Shown here: one piece after another, positions 1-6,955 of the stretch
Numbering within the stretch: position 1 is the first letter of the stretch
Layout: each line of letters starts with the position of its first letter
Origin: Butyrivibrio sp. UBA3740
GTDB lineage: Bacteria > Bacillota > Clostridia > Lachnospirales > Lachnospiraceae
Assembly: GCA_002372465.1 (NCBI GenBank)
Contig: DFGW01000205.1
Location: forward strand, 1 to 8,033
Direction: 5' to 3'
Length of the DNA stretch: 8,033 nucleotides
Made by a program: the position numbers and the translations under genes
Notes under the pieces: generated by a model
What the model was told of the DNA's origin: nothing
Database searches by the model: none
Seen by the model: the letters and a program-made list of their open reading frames with translations, nothing else

Positions 1-970
1 CATGAAAGTTCGAATGGTTCCTATCGAGAGCGTACTTCAGAAATTCCCACGTATGATCCGTGACCTTAACAAGACTCTTGGTAAGAAGATGGAACTTACC
101 ATGACCGGTGAAGATACAGAAATGGACCGTACTGTGGTTGATGAGATCGGTGATCCTTTGATGCACCTTATCAGAAACAGTGCCGATCACGGTATTGAAT
201 CTGCTGAGCTTCGTGCACAGCGCGGCAAACCTGAAGTAGGACAGATTTTCCTTCATGCCTTCCAGGATGGTAACAGCGTTGTTATCGAGGTGGGTGATGA
301 TGGTAACGGTATTGATGCTGAGGCAGTTAAGAACAAAGCTATTGAAAAGGGTGTTGTAACACCGGATCAGGCTCAGCTTCTTTCAGAGAAACAGTGCGTT
401 GATCTTTTGTTCCACCCCGGATTCTCAACAGCTAAACAGGTGTCTGAAATTTCAGGTAGAGGTGTAGGCCTTGATGTTGTTAAGTCTAAGGTTGAATCTC
501 TTTCCGGTGAAGTTACAGTTAGAACCAAGCTTGGTGAAGGATCTACCTGGGTTATCAGACTTCCTCTTACCCTTGCTATTATTCAGGCTCTGATGGTTAT
601 TGTCGGAGAAGAGAAGTATGCTATTCCTCTTGATTCAATCCAGAGTATTGAAGATGTATCACCTAGTGACATCAAGCTGGTTGAGAATAAAGAAGTTATA
701 AATCTTCGTGGATCAGTTACTCCTATCATAAGACTTAATGAAGTTCTTGATACCGAGTCCACCAAATCTCCCGATGATGATATGGTTGTTGTAATTACCA
801 GAAAGGGAGATCAGTCCTTCGGACTTGTTATTGACGAACTCATGGGCCAGCAGGAAATCGTTATTAAGCCTCTTGGCAAGTACACAGCTAAGTGCAAGCT
901 CATAAGCGGAGCTACTATCCTTGGCGATGGTGAGATCGCACTTATCCTGGATACTAACTCAGTAATCTGA
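1..970 (+). CDS. cheA: Chemotaxis histidine kinase CheA, C-terminal part (5' end outside window)
   Basis: CheA autophosphorylates on a histidine in its N-terminal P1 domain and passes phosphate to CheY, in complex with CheW and chemoreceptors at the membrane. About 322 residues are visible. The ATG at position 2 is almost certainly internal, because the visible MKVRMVPIESV segment is the conserved start of the kinase region and P1-P3 must lie upstream. Counting from that Met, the ATPase boxes are all present: N box HLIRNSADHGIE (55-66), G1 box VGDDGNGID (97-105), F box FHPGFSTA (137-144) and G2 box GRGVGLDVV (152-160). The CheW-like P5 domain follows from about 196 to the end. No inactivating change is seen. 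It is the first of the closely packed che genes, 54 bp before cheW. Confidence 0.97.
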   Translation, partial: MKVRMVPIESVLQKFPRMIRDLNKTLGKKMELTMTGEDTEMDRTVVDEIGDPLMHLIRNSADHGIESAELRAQRGKPEVGQIFLHAFQDGNSVVIEVGDDGNGIDAEAVKNKAIEKGVVTPDQAQLLSEKQCVDLLFHPGFSTAKQVSEISGRGVGLDVVKSKVESLSGEVTVRTKLGEGSTWVIRLPLTLAIIQALMVIVGEEKYAIPLDSIQSIEDVSPSDIKLVENKEVINLRGSVTPIIRLNEVLDTESTKSPDDDMVVVITRKGDQSFGLVIDELMGQQEIVIKPLGKYTAKCKLISGATILGDGEIALILDTNSVI

Positions 971-1024
971 TAATTTCTGCTACATATGACGCGGATGTGA
1001 TTTTAAGAAAGGAAGATTATCGAT

Positions 1025-1519
1025 ATGAATGAACTTAGAGACAATTCCGAAACTGGCGAACTTATCCAGTACATAGTTATTAAGATCGATGATGAACAGT
1101 ATGGTATCAACATCAAGTTCATCGATAACATCGTTAGAATGCAGCAGATCACCAGAGTTCCTAAGGTTGATGACTATCTTAAGGGTGTTATAAATATCCG
1201 AGGTGAGATTGTTCCTGTTATGAGTGTGAGAATGAAGATGGGGCTTTCTGAAGACGAGATTACTGGAAAGTCCAGGATCATCATCCTTAAGACCGGTGAA
1301 GGAGATCTTGTTGGAATAATCGTAGACCAGGTTAATCAGGTTCTTACCCTTGACTCCAATAACGTTGAGAAGGTTCGCTACGATGATAAGAAGGGCAAAG
1401 CTGATGCTTCATTTGTAAATGGAGTAGGTCATTATGATGGTGGACTTGTATCAATTCTTGATCTCGACGCTGTCGTTTCTGAAAAGGAAATAAAAGAGAA
1501 ATCAGCAAATGCCGGCTGA
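1025..1519 (+). CDS. cheW: Chemotaxis coupling protein CheW
   Basis: CheW is the cytoplasmic adaptor that links the CheA P5 domain to the tips of methyl-accepting chemoreceptors. The 164-residue product is of normal CheW length and consists of one CheW-like domain (about residues 13-155). It contains the family signature YLKGVINIRGEIVPV (51-65) and the second half ending in LVSILDLDAVV. The start is supported by an AAAGGAAG ribosome binding site at 1008-1015, nine bases upstream. It sits between cheA and cheC, and no terminator is visible on either side, so co-transcription is likely. The last ten or so residues are charged and probably disordered. There is no response-regulator domain, so this is CheW and not CheV. 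Confidence 0.97.
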   Translation: MNELRDNSETGELIQYIVIKIDDEQYGINIKFIDNIVRMQQITRVPKVDDYLKGVINIRGEIVPVMSVRMKMGLSEDEITGKSRIIILKTGEGDLVGIIVDQVNQVLTLDSNNVEKVRYDDKKGKADASFVNGVGHYDGGLVSILDLDAVVSEKEIKEKSANAG

Positions 1520-1533
1520 TCGGAGGATAAGCT

Positions 1534-2166
1534 ATGGGAGATATGACTCTGGACAATCTGTCTAGTCAATATTTTGATATTTTAAAAGAGTTAGGAAACA
1601 TCGGTGCGGGTAATGCCACAACAGCACTTGCACAGATGATCGGCACAAAGGTTGATATGGCTGTTCCCCAGGTAAGACTTCTTGATTTTAAGGATGTCGG
1701 CGATATGATGGGCGGAGCAGAACAGATCATGGCCGGTATTTATCTTGCTGTTGAGGGAGATATTGACGGTTCGATCATGTTTCTTTTAAATAAGCAGGCA
1801 GCAAGACATCTTGTTGACAAACTTATGGGAACAGGGGCAAAACCTGAAGATCAGGAATTCGACGAGGTTGAAATGTCAGCCCTTAAGGAAGTAGGCAATA
1901 TCATCACAGGATCTTACCTTAATTCGCTTTCTATGATGACAAACCTTAAGATGGTTCCGTCAATTCCATATGTTGCAATTGATATGGCTGCAGCAATCCT
2001 TAGTGTTCCGGCTATCCAGTTCGGTATGATGGGTGACAAGATCCTTCTTATTGAGACTCAGTTCTTTGATGAACTCAAGCTTAGTGGATATTTTATTCTG
2101 TTACCGGATGTAGATGGTTATAGTAAGATTCTCTCCTCACTTGGAATGGGAGAAGTACAGCTTTAA
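1534..2166 (+). CDS. cheC: CheY-P phosphatase CheC
   Basis: CheC dephosphorylates CheY-P and binds CheD, giving an adaptation feedback in Bacillota and Thermotogota. The 210-residue length fits the family. Both halves carry the phosphatase pattern [DS]-x3-E-x2-N-x22-P. In the first half this is D15, E19, N22 and P45; in the second it is S115, E119, N122 and P145. Both active sites therefore look intact, as in two-site CheC and unlike CheX, which is a smaller protein. The ATG at 1534 is preferred over the in-frame ATG at 1543 because GGAGG at 1522-1526 is seven bases from the former and 16 from the latter. The gene is 14 bp after cheW and 15 bp before cheD, consistent with balanced production of the CheC-CheD pair. 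Confidence 0.97.
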   Translation: MGDMTLDNLSSQYFDILKELGNIGAGNATTALAQMIGTKVDMAVPQVRLLDFKDVGDMMGGAEQIMAGIYLAVEGDIDGSIMFLLNKQAARHLVDKLMGTGAKPEDQEFDEVEMSALKEVGNIITGSYLNSLSMMTNLKMVPSIPYVAIDMAAAILSVPAIQFGMMGDKILLIETQFFDELKLSGYFILLPDVDGYSKILSSLGMGEVQL

Positions 2167-2181
2167 AACGAAAGGGCAAAT

Positions 2182-2667
2182 ATGAGTCAGATTATTAAGG
2201 TTGGTATGGCCGATCTCAATATTTGCGTCAGCCCTGACGGAATAACCACCCTTGGACTTGGTTCCTGCGTGGGAATTGCTGTAAGAGATCCCGTCACCAA
2301 GATTGGTGGACTGGCGCACATAATGTTACCAGACTCGACTGAGATAAAGAACAATTCTAATATCCCCAAGTTTGCCGATACAGGAATTGAGGAGCTTATT
2401 AAGCAGATTGTCGCAAAGGGAGCAAGCAGATCAAGGCTCGTTGCCAAGATTGCAGGCGGCGCTCAGATGTTTGCCTTCCAGTCTGCTAACCAGTCAATGC
2501 GTGTAGGCGACAGAAATGTACAGGCAACTTTGAAAAAGCTTAAGGAAATGAATATTCCGGTTCTTGCTCAGGACACTGGTGATTCATATGGTAGAACGGT
2601 CATTTTTTATCCCGAAAATGGTAATTTTGTGATTAGGGCTGTTGGAAAACCTGAGAAAATTATATGA
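2182..2667 (+). CDS. cheD: Chemoreceptor glutamine deamidase CheD
   Basis: CheD deamidates specific glutamines of chemoreceptors and is controlled by binding to CheC. The product has 161 residues, the normal length. The catalytic triad of the family is visible as T23, C29 (in LGLGSCVGI) and H46 (in LAHIMLP), with the spacing known from Thermotoga CheD (T21, C27, H44). The glycine-rich AGGAQMF motif lies at 91-97, and the C-terminal part GDSYGRTVIF is also typical. The ribosome binding site AAAGGG (2171-2176) is only five bases from the ATG and modest in strength. The stop codon overlaps the start of the next gene (ATGA at 2664-2667), so the two are probably translationally coupled. Confidence 0.96.
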   Translation: MSQIIKVGMADLNICVSPDGITTLGLGSCVGIAVRDPVTKIGGLAHIMLPDSTEIKNNSNIPKFADTGIEELIKQIVAKGASRSRLVAKIAGGAQMFAFQSANQSMRVGDRNVQATLKKLKEMNIPVLAQDTGDSYGRTVIFYPENGNFVIRAVGKPEKII

Positions 2668-3011
2668 ATACTGATATTGATCAGATAAAAAAAGTCAATA
2701 CGAAGATGATCACTCCGCTGATAGTGCTTGGTTGTACGGCGATAATTGCGCTTTTTACATACTTTAAGCACTATCCTGCCGGTGATTTCTTTGTTATTGT
2801 TTTTGCTTCGGTAGTTATATTTTTGATTATTGGTCTTCTCATTGAAAAAATGATCAACAGATTTGTTGAGATCAATTATGAAAAAGAGATGGCAGAAAGA
2901 GAAGAAGCACAGCGCCTTGAGGAAGAGGCACGTGCAGCAATGGAAGCTGAAGGTGGCGAAGAAGTAGGTCCTTTGGACATACAGGAACAGGACGTTCCAC
3001 CTGGATTCTAA
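2664..3011 (+). CDS. Two-helix membrane protein of unknown function in the che operon
   Basis: I do not recognise a named family. The 115-residue product begins with a short polar segment. Two hydrophobic helices follow, at about 15-34 and 41-61, joined by a tight loop (KHYPAGD), so it is likely a helical hairpin in the membrane with both ends on the same side. Residues 70-100 are strongly charged and rich in Glu, Arg and Ala, predicted helical or coiled coil, and the tail ends in VPPGF. There is no signal peptide cleavage site. The start overlaps the cheD stop by ATGA and has only a weak upstream purine stretch, which suggests translational coupling. It stands between cheD and fliA, where Bacillus subtilis has no gene. 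A role in motility or receptor organisation is only a guess from location. Confidence 0.85.
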   Translation: MNTDIDQIKKVNTKMITPLIVLGCTAIIALFTYFKHYPAGDFFVIVFASVVIFLIIGLLIEKMINRFVEINYEKEMAEREEAQRLEEEARAAMEAEGGEEVGPLDIQEQDVPPGF

Positions 3012-3035
3012 ACTAAAGTCTAAGGAAGTTGACGG

Positions 3036-3809
3036 ATGGACGAGGCAGGTAGAAATAAACTTTGGACTGAATATCATAAGACGAAATCAGCTGATATCCG
3101 TGAGCAGCTGATTTTGGAGTACGCTCCTTTAGTAAAGTTGGTTGCAGGAAGACTTTCCATGTATCTGGGCTTTAACGTGGAGTACGATGATCTTGTTGGC
3201 TACGGCATTTTTGGACTTATTGATGCTATTGATAAGTTCGACCTGATGAAGGACGTCAAGTTTGAGACCTATGCCAGCTTAAGAATTCGTGGCGCTATCC
3301 TGGATCAGATCCGTAAGATGGATTGGATTCCCAGGACCATTAGGCAGAGACAAAAGAAAATTGACGCTGCCATAAAAGAGATCGAGAGAGATGGCGGACA
3401 TGTGGCAACTGACGCTGAAATAGCTGCCAAGATGGACATCAGTGAGGATGAATACCAGAACTGGCAGAACCAGATGAAGGTCACAGGCGTTGTTTCCTTA
3501 AATGAGTTCATGGATCAGGGCTCTGATATACCTGAAGATTCCAACAACCACAGTTCCTCCTTTGTAAAACCGGAAGAAGCAGTGGAAAAGGAAGAGCTTA
3601 AGAAGATGCTGGCGCAGTCTTTAGAGCTTCTGACAGACAAAGAGAAGAAAGTTATTCTTTTATATTATTATGAAGAGCTCACGTTAAAAGAGATAAGTGA
3701 GGTACTTGAGGTTTCTGAATCCCGAGTCTCCCAGCTCCACACCAGGGCGCTTCAGAAGATGAGAGAAAAATTAGGAGATTATCTTGGAATCCTTACAAAT
3801 TCCAGATAA
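3036..3809 (+). CDS. fliA: RNA polymerase sigma factor for flagellar operons (FliA/SigD family)
   Basis: This is the alternative sigma factor that directs RNA polymerase to late flagellar, motility and chemotaxis genes. The 257 residues match the usual length of FliA/SigD. Region 2 covers about 25-95, including the core-binding YDDLVGYGIFGLIDAIDKFD segment and FETYASLRIRGAILDQIR for -10 recognition. Region 3 follows with WIPRTIRQRQKKI (97-109) to about 155. Region 4 is at about 195-245, with the helix-turn-helix LTLKEISEVLEVSESRVSQL for -35 contact. A less conserved acidic linker (160-185) lies between regions 3 and 4. The start has AAGGAAG at 3022-3028, seven bases upstream. In Bacillus subtilis sigD likewise follows cheD near the end of the fla/che operon. 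Sporulation sigmas are similar, but the che context favours FliA. Confidence 0.95.
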   Translation: MDEAGRNKLWTEYHKTKSADIREQLILEYAPLVKLVAGRLSMYLGFNVEYDDLVGYGIFGLIDAIDKFDLMKDVKFETYASLRIRGAILDQIRKMDWIPRTIRQRQKKIDAAIKEIERDGGHVATDAEIAAKMDISEDEYQNWQNQMKVTGVVSLNEFMDQGSDIPEDSNNHSSSFVKPEEAVEKEELKKMLAQSLELLTDKEKKVILLYYYEELTLKEISEVLEVSESRVSQLHTRALQKMREKLGDYLGILTNSR

Positions 3810-3828
3810 AGTATTGGTGAGGTAGCAT

Positions 3829-5406
3829 ATGAATGGTTATTTCCAGCTGGTGATAACTCCGAAAGGCACCGGGATTAAGGTATTTGCCCCTACTGGAGAC
3901 GGAGAACCCTTAAACGTTAATGACGTAAGGGATTATCTTGATGAGCGTAAAATTCAATATGATGTCGTTGTGCTCAACGATGCTGTGACGAAAGCCGATC
4001 AAAGCGTTGTTATTATTTCTCAGACCCAGGCCCTCCCCGAGCGCGAAGGGTGTAAGTTTGACATTTCCAAGGATCGCATGACAGTCACAGCATTTTTTTA
4101 TCCTCCTACCGAAGGTGCTGAGCTCATGACAGAAAAAGAGGTCATGGACTCCCTTGCTTACAGGAAGATTACCTATGGTATACAACAGGATGCAATACAT
4201 GGGTTCTTTGAACACCGTCAGTACTGTACACCTATCGTTGTTGCCCGGGGTAAAGAGGTTAAGCAGGGTAAGAATGCCAGTATAGAGCTGCATTTTAATT
4301 CCAACCTACGTGCTAAACCAACCCTAAAGGAAGATGGAAGCGTTGATTATTTCCATCTTAATCTGATCAATAACGTACAGGAAGGACAGCTTCTTGCCAC
4401 TTTACATCCTGAAGTTCTGGGTGAACCGGGCATAAATGTTCATGGCGAGACGATTAAACCTGCTGCTGTTAAATCCGCCTTTATCAAGTATGGAAAAAAT
4501 ACTGTCCTTTCAGAGGATAAGCTTACACTTACAGCCGCAACTGCCGGACATGTTACTGTAAAAGAAGAAAAGATCACTGTCTCTGATGTTTTGGTGGTTG
4601 AAAATGTTGATGTTTCAACGGGTAATATTGAATGTGAGGGCAGTGTTGAAGTTAAGGGCGTTGTTGCCTCCAACTTCTCCGTTAAAGCCGGCGGAAATAT
4701 TGTTGTTAAAGGAATTGTAGAAGGAGCAACCCTTGAAGCCGGGGCGGATGTTATCCTGGAAGTTGGAGTAAAGGCCGGCGGAAATATAAAAGCCGGTGGA
4801 AATGTAGTTACAAAGTTCGTAGAAAATGCTACTATTACAGCAAGAGGAGGCGTTACCAGCGAGTGTATTCTTCATTCAAATGTTTTCTCGGGCACTGAGA
4901 TAAATGTAACCGGACGAAGGGGATTTATCGCCGGTGGCAAGGTCTCTGCTGCGGACAAGATAAAGGCTAAGGTCCTTGGATCTGAAATGGGAGCCAATAC
5001 AATTATAGAAGTTGGCGCAGATCCTCAGGTGAAGCTAAGGTTAAAAGAGCTGCAGAAGAATATCACAGCTGCCAATAAGAATATTGAAGGTATAAGGCCG
5101 ACTATTGACGGCTTTACCAAGATGCTAAAGGCAGGGGCAAAGTTCACACCTGAACAGGTTGCCAATGCCAAAAAACTGATAGAACTCAATAAAACTTTGA
5201 CAGAGCAAATTGACAGGGACTCCGAGGAGTACTCAGCGCTCATGGAAAAGCTGGCGGAAGCAAAAGAAGCCGAGGTTATAGTTGAGGGGACAGCTTATCC
5301 CGGTACTACCGTTAATATTGGGGAACTATCCATGATCGTGAAAAAGCCGGTTCAATACAGCAGATTTGTAGTGGACAAAGGGGATGTGAGGCTGGCACCG
5401 ATCTAG
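3829..5406 (+). CDS. FapA family (DUF342) beta-helix protein
   Basis: The 525-residue protein has the domain layout of DUF342/FapA proteins. An N-terminal domain (about 1-130) comes first. A conserved stretch then carries the pattern NVQEGQLLA...GEPGINVHGETIKP (182-211). A right-handed beta-helix of short repeats follows at about 255-395, with recurring GGN and valine-rich turns such as VKAGGNI. After that come a coiled coil at about 400-480 and a short beta-rich tail. There is no signal peptide or membrane segment, so it is probably cytoplasmic. The start has GAGG at 3819-3822, six bases upstream, and the gene is 19 bp after fliA. The beta-helix resembles that of polymer-forming (bactofilin-like) and MinC C-terminal folds, but the biochemical role is unknown. 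Its placement in a flagellar operon suggests a motility or cell-organisation function. Confidence 0.9.
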   Translation: MNGYFQLVITPKGTGIKVFAPTGDGEPLNVNDVRDYLDERKIQYDVVVLNDAVTKADQSVVIISQTQALPEREGCKFDISKDRMTVTAFFYPPTEGAELMTEKEVMDSLAYRKITYGIQQDAIHGFFEHRQYCTPIVVARGKEVKQGKNASIELHFNSNLRAKPTLKEDGSVDYFHLNLINNVQEGQLLATLHPEVLGEPGINVHGETIKPAAVKSAFIKYGKNTVLSEDKLTLTAATAGHVTVKEEKITVSDVLVVENVDVSTGNIECEGSVEVKGVVASNFSVKAGGNIVVKGIVEGATLEAGADVILEVGVKAGGNIKAGGNVVTKFVENATITARGGVTSECILHSNVFSGTEINVTGRRGFIAGGKVSAADKIKAKVLGSEMGANTIIEVGADPQVKLRLKELQKNITAANKNIEGIRPTIDGFTKMLKAGAKFTPEQVANAKKLIELNKTLTEQIDRDSEEYSALMEKLAEAKEAEVIVEGTAYPGTTVNIGELSMIVKKPVQYSRFVVDKGDVRLAPI

Positions 5407-5424
5407 CAGCGAAGGAGGAGTAAG

Positions 5425-5808
5425 ATGTCAATAAATCGTATTGACTTCGGAGTGATGGCTGCGTCTACTGATGTATCCAGCGTTAAGGCTTCCGAGGAGG
5501 CAAGACCGTATGCTGATCAGCAGAATTTCCAGGCACAGTTCAGAGAAGAGGTGCAGAACAAAGAGCACTCCGTAAATGCCAAAAATGATATTGACCAGGG
5601 AAAGCTTAATTCAGATGCTCAGGACAAAGGCTCCAATGAGTACATGGGCGACGGAGGCAAAAACAGACGCCAACGTGATGACAAGAAGGAGGCCTTAGAC
5701 AGGCAGCTTTCTGTTGAACAGATGGAAAAGATGGCGGAGAATATCCGGGACAGGAACGGCAAGCATGTTGATCTTCGTCTTTCCTCCGGGTTTGACCTGA
5801 AAATTTGA
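5425..5808 (+). CDS. Small hydrophilic protein of unknown function, flagellar operon
   Basis: The 127-residue product matches no family I can name with confidence. It is highly charged and Gln/Asn/Asp rich, with no membrane segment or signal peptide. The N-terminus (MSINRIDFGVMAASTDVSSVK) resembles, from memory, short proteins found after DUF342 or sigma-factor genes in clostridial flagellar clusters. Residues 40-95 look disordered, with a basic patch KNRRQRDDKK (79-88). A helix (95-110) and the tail HVDLRLSSGFDLKI may be the folded part. The strong ribosome binding site GGAGG at 5414-5418, six bases before the ATG, makes translation likely. It is 18 bp after the DUF342 gene, so both are probably on one transcript. 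It lacks the conserved C-terminal anti-sigma motif of FlgM, so I do not call it FlgM. Confidence 0.8.
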   Translation: MSINRIDFGVMAASTDVSSVKASEEARPYADQQNFQAQFREEVQNKEHSVNAKNDIDQGKLNSDAQDKGSNEYMGDGGKNRRQRDDKKEALDRQLSVEQMEKMAENIRDRNGKHVDLRLSSGFDLKI

Positions 5809-5833
5809 AGAATTAAGGTTTCTATATTATAAT
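5805..5833 (+). promoter_or_regulatory. Predicted housekeeping-sigma promoter before the SwrB-like gene
   Basis: TTGAAG at 5805-5810 and a perfect TATAAT at 5828-5833 are separated by 17 bases, the ideal spacing for a sigma-A promoter. The -35 element overlaps the stop codon of the preceding gene (5806-5808). A start site would fall near 5840, about 50 bases before the proposed start codon. There is no terminator in front of it, so the downstream genes could be served both by read-through of the fla/che transcript and by this promoter. It does not match the sigma-28 consensus. The call rests on motif match only. Confidence 0.65.
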
Positions 5834-5839
5834 GAAATG

Positions 5840-5858
5840 ACGTGTATTTCATATACGT
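5840..5858 (+). repeat. Imperfect dyad at the predicted transcription start
   Basis: ACGTGTAT (5840-5847) and ATATACGT (5851-5858) form an inverted repeat with a three-base centre (TTC) and one mismatch, which becomes a G-U pair in RNA. It begins at or next to the predicted +1 of the promoter at 5805-5833. It could be an operator for a repressor or a small 5' hairpin of the mRNA. At 8 bp per arm in AT-rich DNA, chance is possible. Confidence 0.4.
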
Positions 5859-5888
5859 TTAGTTTTTGTGGGGAAATTGGGCGGAGAG

Positions 5889-6941
5889 ATGATCAGTATT
5901 ACAGAAATTGTTCTCATCGTTGCAGGATTTGCTGCGATCATATTAGGTTACCTTCTACCTGCCGGTAAAGAGTTGGACGAAGAAGACAAGATGCTCATGG
6001 AAAAAGAGATCCGTGAGCTTGTTCGTCGTGAGGTTGAGGAACAGAAGGACACCATAGATGATATGGTTGGGGACAGCGTTGAGAATTCTTTAGACAGGAC
6101 AGAGCGTGCCATGGAGCGGATTTCCAATGAGAAGATGTCCGCCATTGGCGAATATTCTGATACCGTCATCAATGATATCCACAAAAATCACGATGAAGTA
6201 ATGTTCATGTATGACATGCTCAATGACAAACACAAGAATCTTACCAATGTTGTCACTGAGGTTACCAGGAAGGCCGATGAAGCCAAGCAGGTCGTAAGGG
6301 ATGCTGAAGCGACTGCACGTGAGGCCCAGGAAGCTACTAATTCCCTGAAACCTTCTTCTCTTGGTGAGAATGTAAGAGCAATCCTTTTAGATGAACAGGA
6401 CGATAAACTAAGCGGAATCCGTATCCCGGTAAAAGAAAAAGCGCTGGTCAATCAGGCTGTTTCGCAGCCTCAACAGGTTCAGCAGCCTAAAGCTCAGGAA
6501 TTCCATCATGTTGAGCCTACCCCCGCGCCAGGAAGCGTTGTAAAGCCCGAGCCTTTATCTGAAGCGCCTTCGCAAAGCGGTTATGTTGATGAAAAGCACC
6601 TGGAAGAGCTTGATATTCTTGAGGAGATTCCTGCTGAAATACTAGGTTCCGATCAGATAGCAGGTCTTCACGTTATTGGTGGTAAAGCAGAAAAAGAACC
6701 TGTCACCTCTGCTAAAGTTGTTCCTATTACGGAAGCTGTTCGTGTTGAGGGCAGGACCAAAAACCCTGATTCTTCCATGCAGGAGCTGACAGCCAATGAC
6801 CCTGTATCACAGAACAAGCAGATAATTGAGATGCATAAGGCCGGAAAGAGCAATATGGTAATAGCAAGAGAGCTTGGACTTGGTATAGGCGAAGTCAAGC
6901 TTGTCATAGATCTTTCAAATAAACACAGGAAAGTACGATAA
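5889..6941 (+). CDS. Membrane-anchored coiled-coil protein with C-terminal HTH-like segment (DUF6115/SwrB-like)
   Basis: The 350-residue product has an N-terminal membrane helix (about 3-24). A long charged, probably coiled-coil segment follows (28-155), then a Pro/Gln-rich linker (around 190-235) and an acidic region. The C-terminal block (about 303-345) includes QIIEMHKAGKSNMVIARELG and GIGEVKLVIDL, which looks like a helix-turn-helix. This layout fits the DUF6115 family as I recall it. The position between the sigma factor and rpsB matches Bacillus subtilis swrB, whose product is a membrane protein promoting flagellar basal-body maturation; here the protein is about twice as long. The start is chosen at ATG 5889 because the hydrophobic helix then begins at the N-terminus, as in relatives. 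An in-frame GTG at 5868 would add seven residues but has no upstream Shine-Dalgarno. GGAG at 5883-5886 is unusually close to the ATG, so the start is uncertain. Confidence 0.75.
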   Translation: MISITEIVLIVAGFAAIILGYLLPAGKELDEEDKMLMEKEIRELVRREVEEQKDTIDDMVGDSVENSLDRTERAMERISNEKMSAIGEYSDTVINDIHKNHDEVMFMYDMLNDKHKNLTNVVTEVTRKADEAKQVVRDAEATAREAQEATNSLKPSSLGENVRAILLDEQDDKLSGIRIPVKEKALVNQAVSQPQQVQQPKAQEFHHVEPTPAPGSVVKPEPLSEAPSQSGYVDEKHLEELDILEEIPAEILGSDQIAGLHVIGGKAEKEPVTSAKVVPITEAVRVEGRTKNPDSSMQELTANDPVSQNKQIIEMHKAGKSNMVIARELGLGIGEVKLVIDLSNKHRKVR

Positions 6942-6955
6942 GAGGATAGTTTTAC

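Noticed and set aside
2..4. ATG as the true start of a short CheA
   Set aside because: The protein would begin in the middle of the conserved kinase region, and the gene clearly continues beyond the window edge.
2374..2381. GCCGATAC, similar to the -10 of sigma-28 promoters, inside cheD
   Set aside because: The nearest TAAA lies about 25 bases upstream, not the required 14-16, and the site is within coding sequence.
5425..5808. Possible FlgM anti-sigma factor because it is small, hydrophilic and near fliA
   Set aside because: The conserved C-terminal sigma-binding helices of FlgM are not recognisable, and the protein is longer than usual.
5868..5888. GTG start giving seven extra residues to the SwrB-like protein
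   Set aside because: No ribosome binding site upstream of the GTG, and the extension puts polar residues before the membrane helix. ATG 5889 fits better, though its own site is unusually close.
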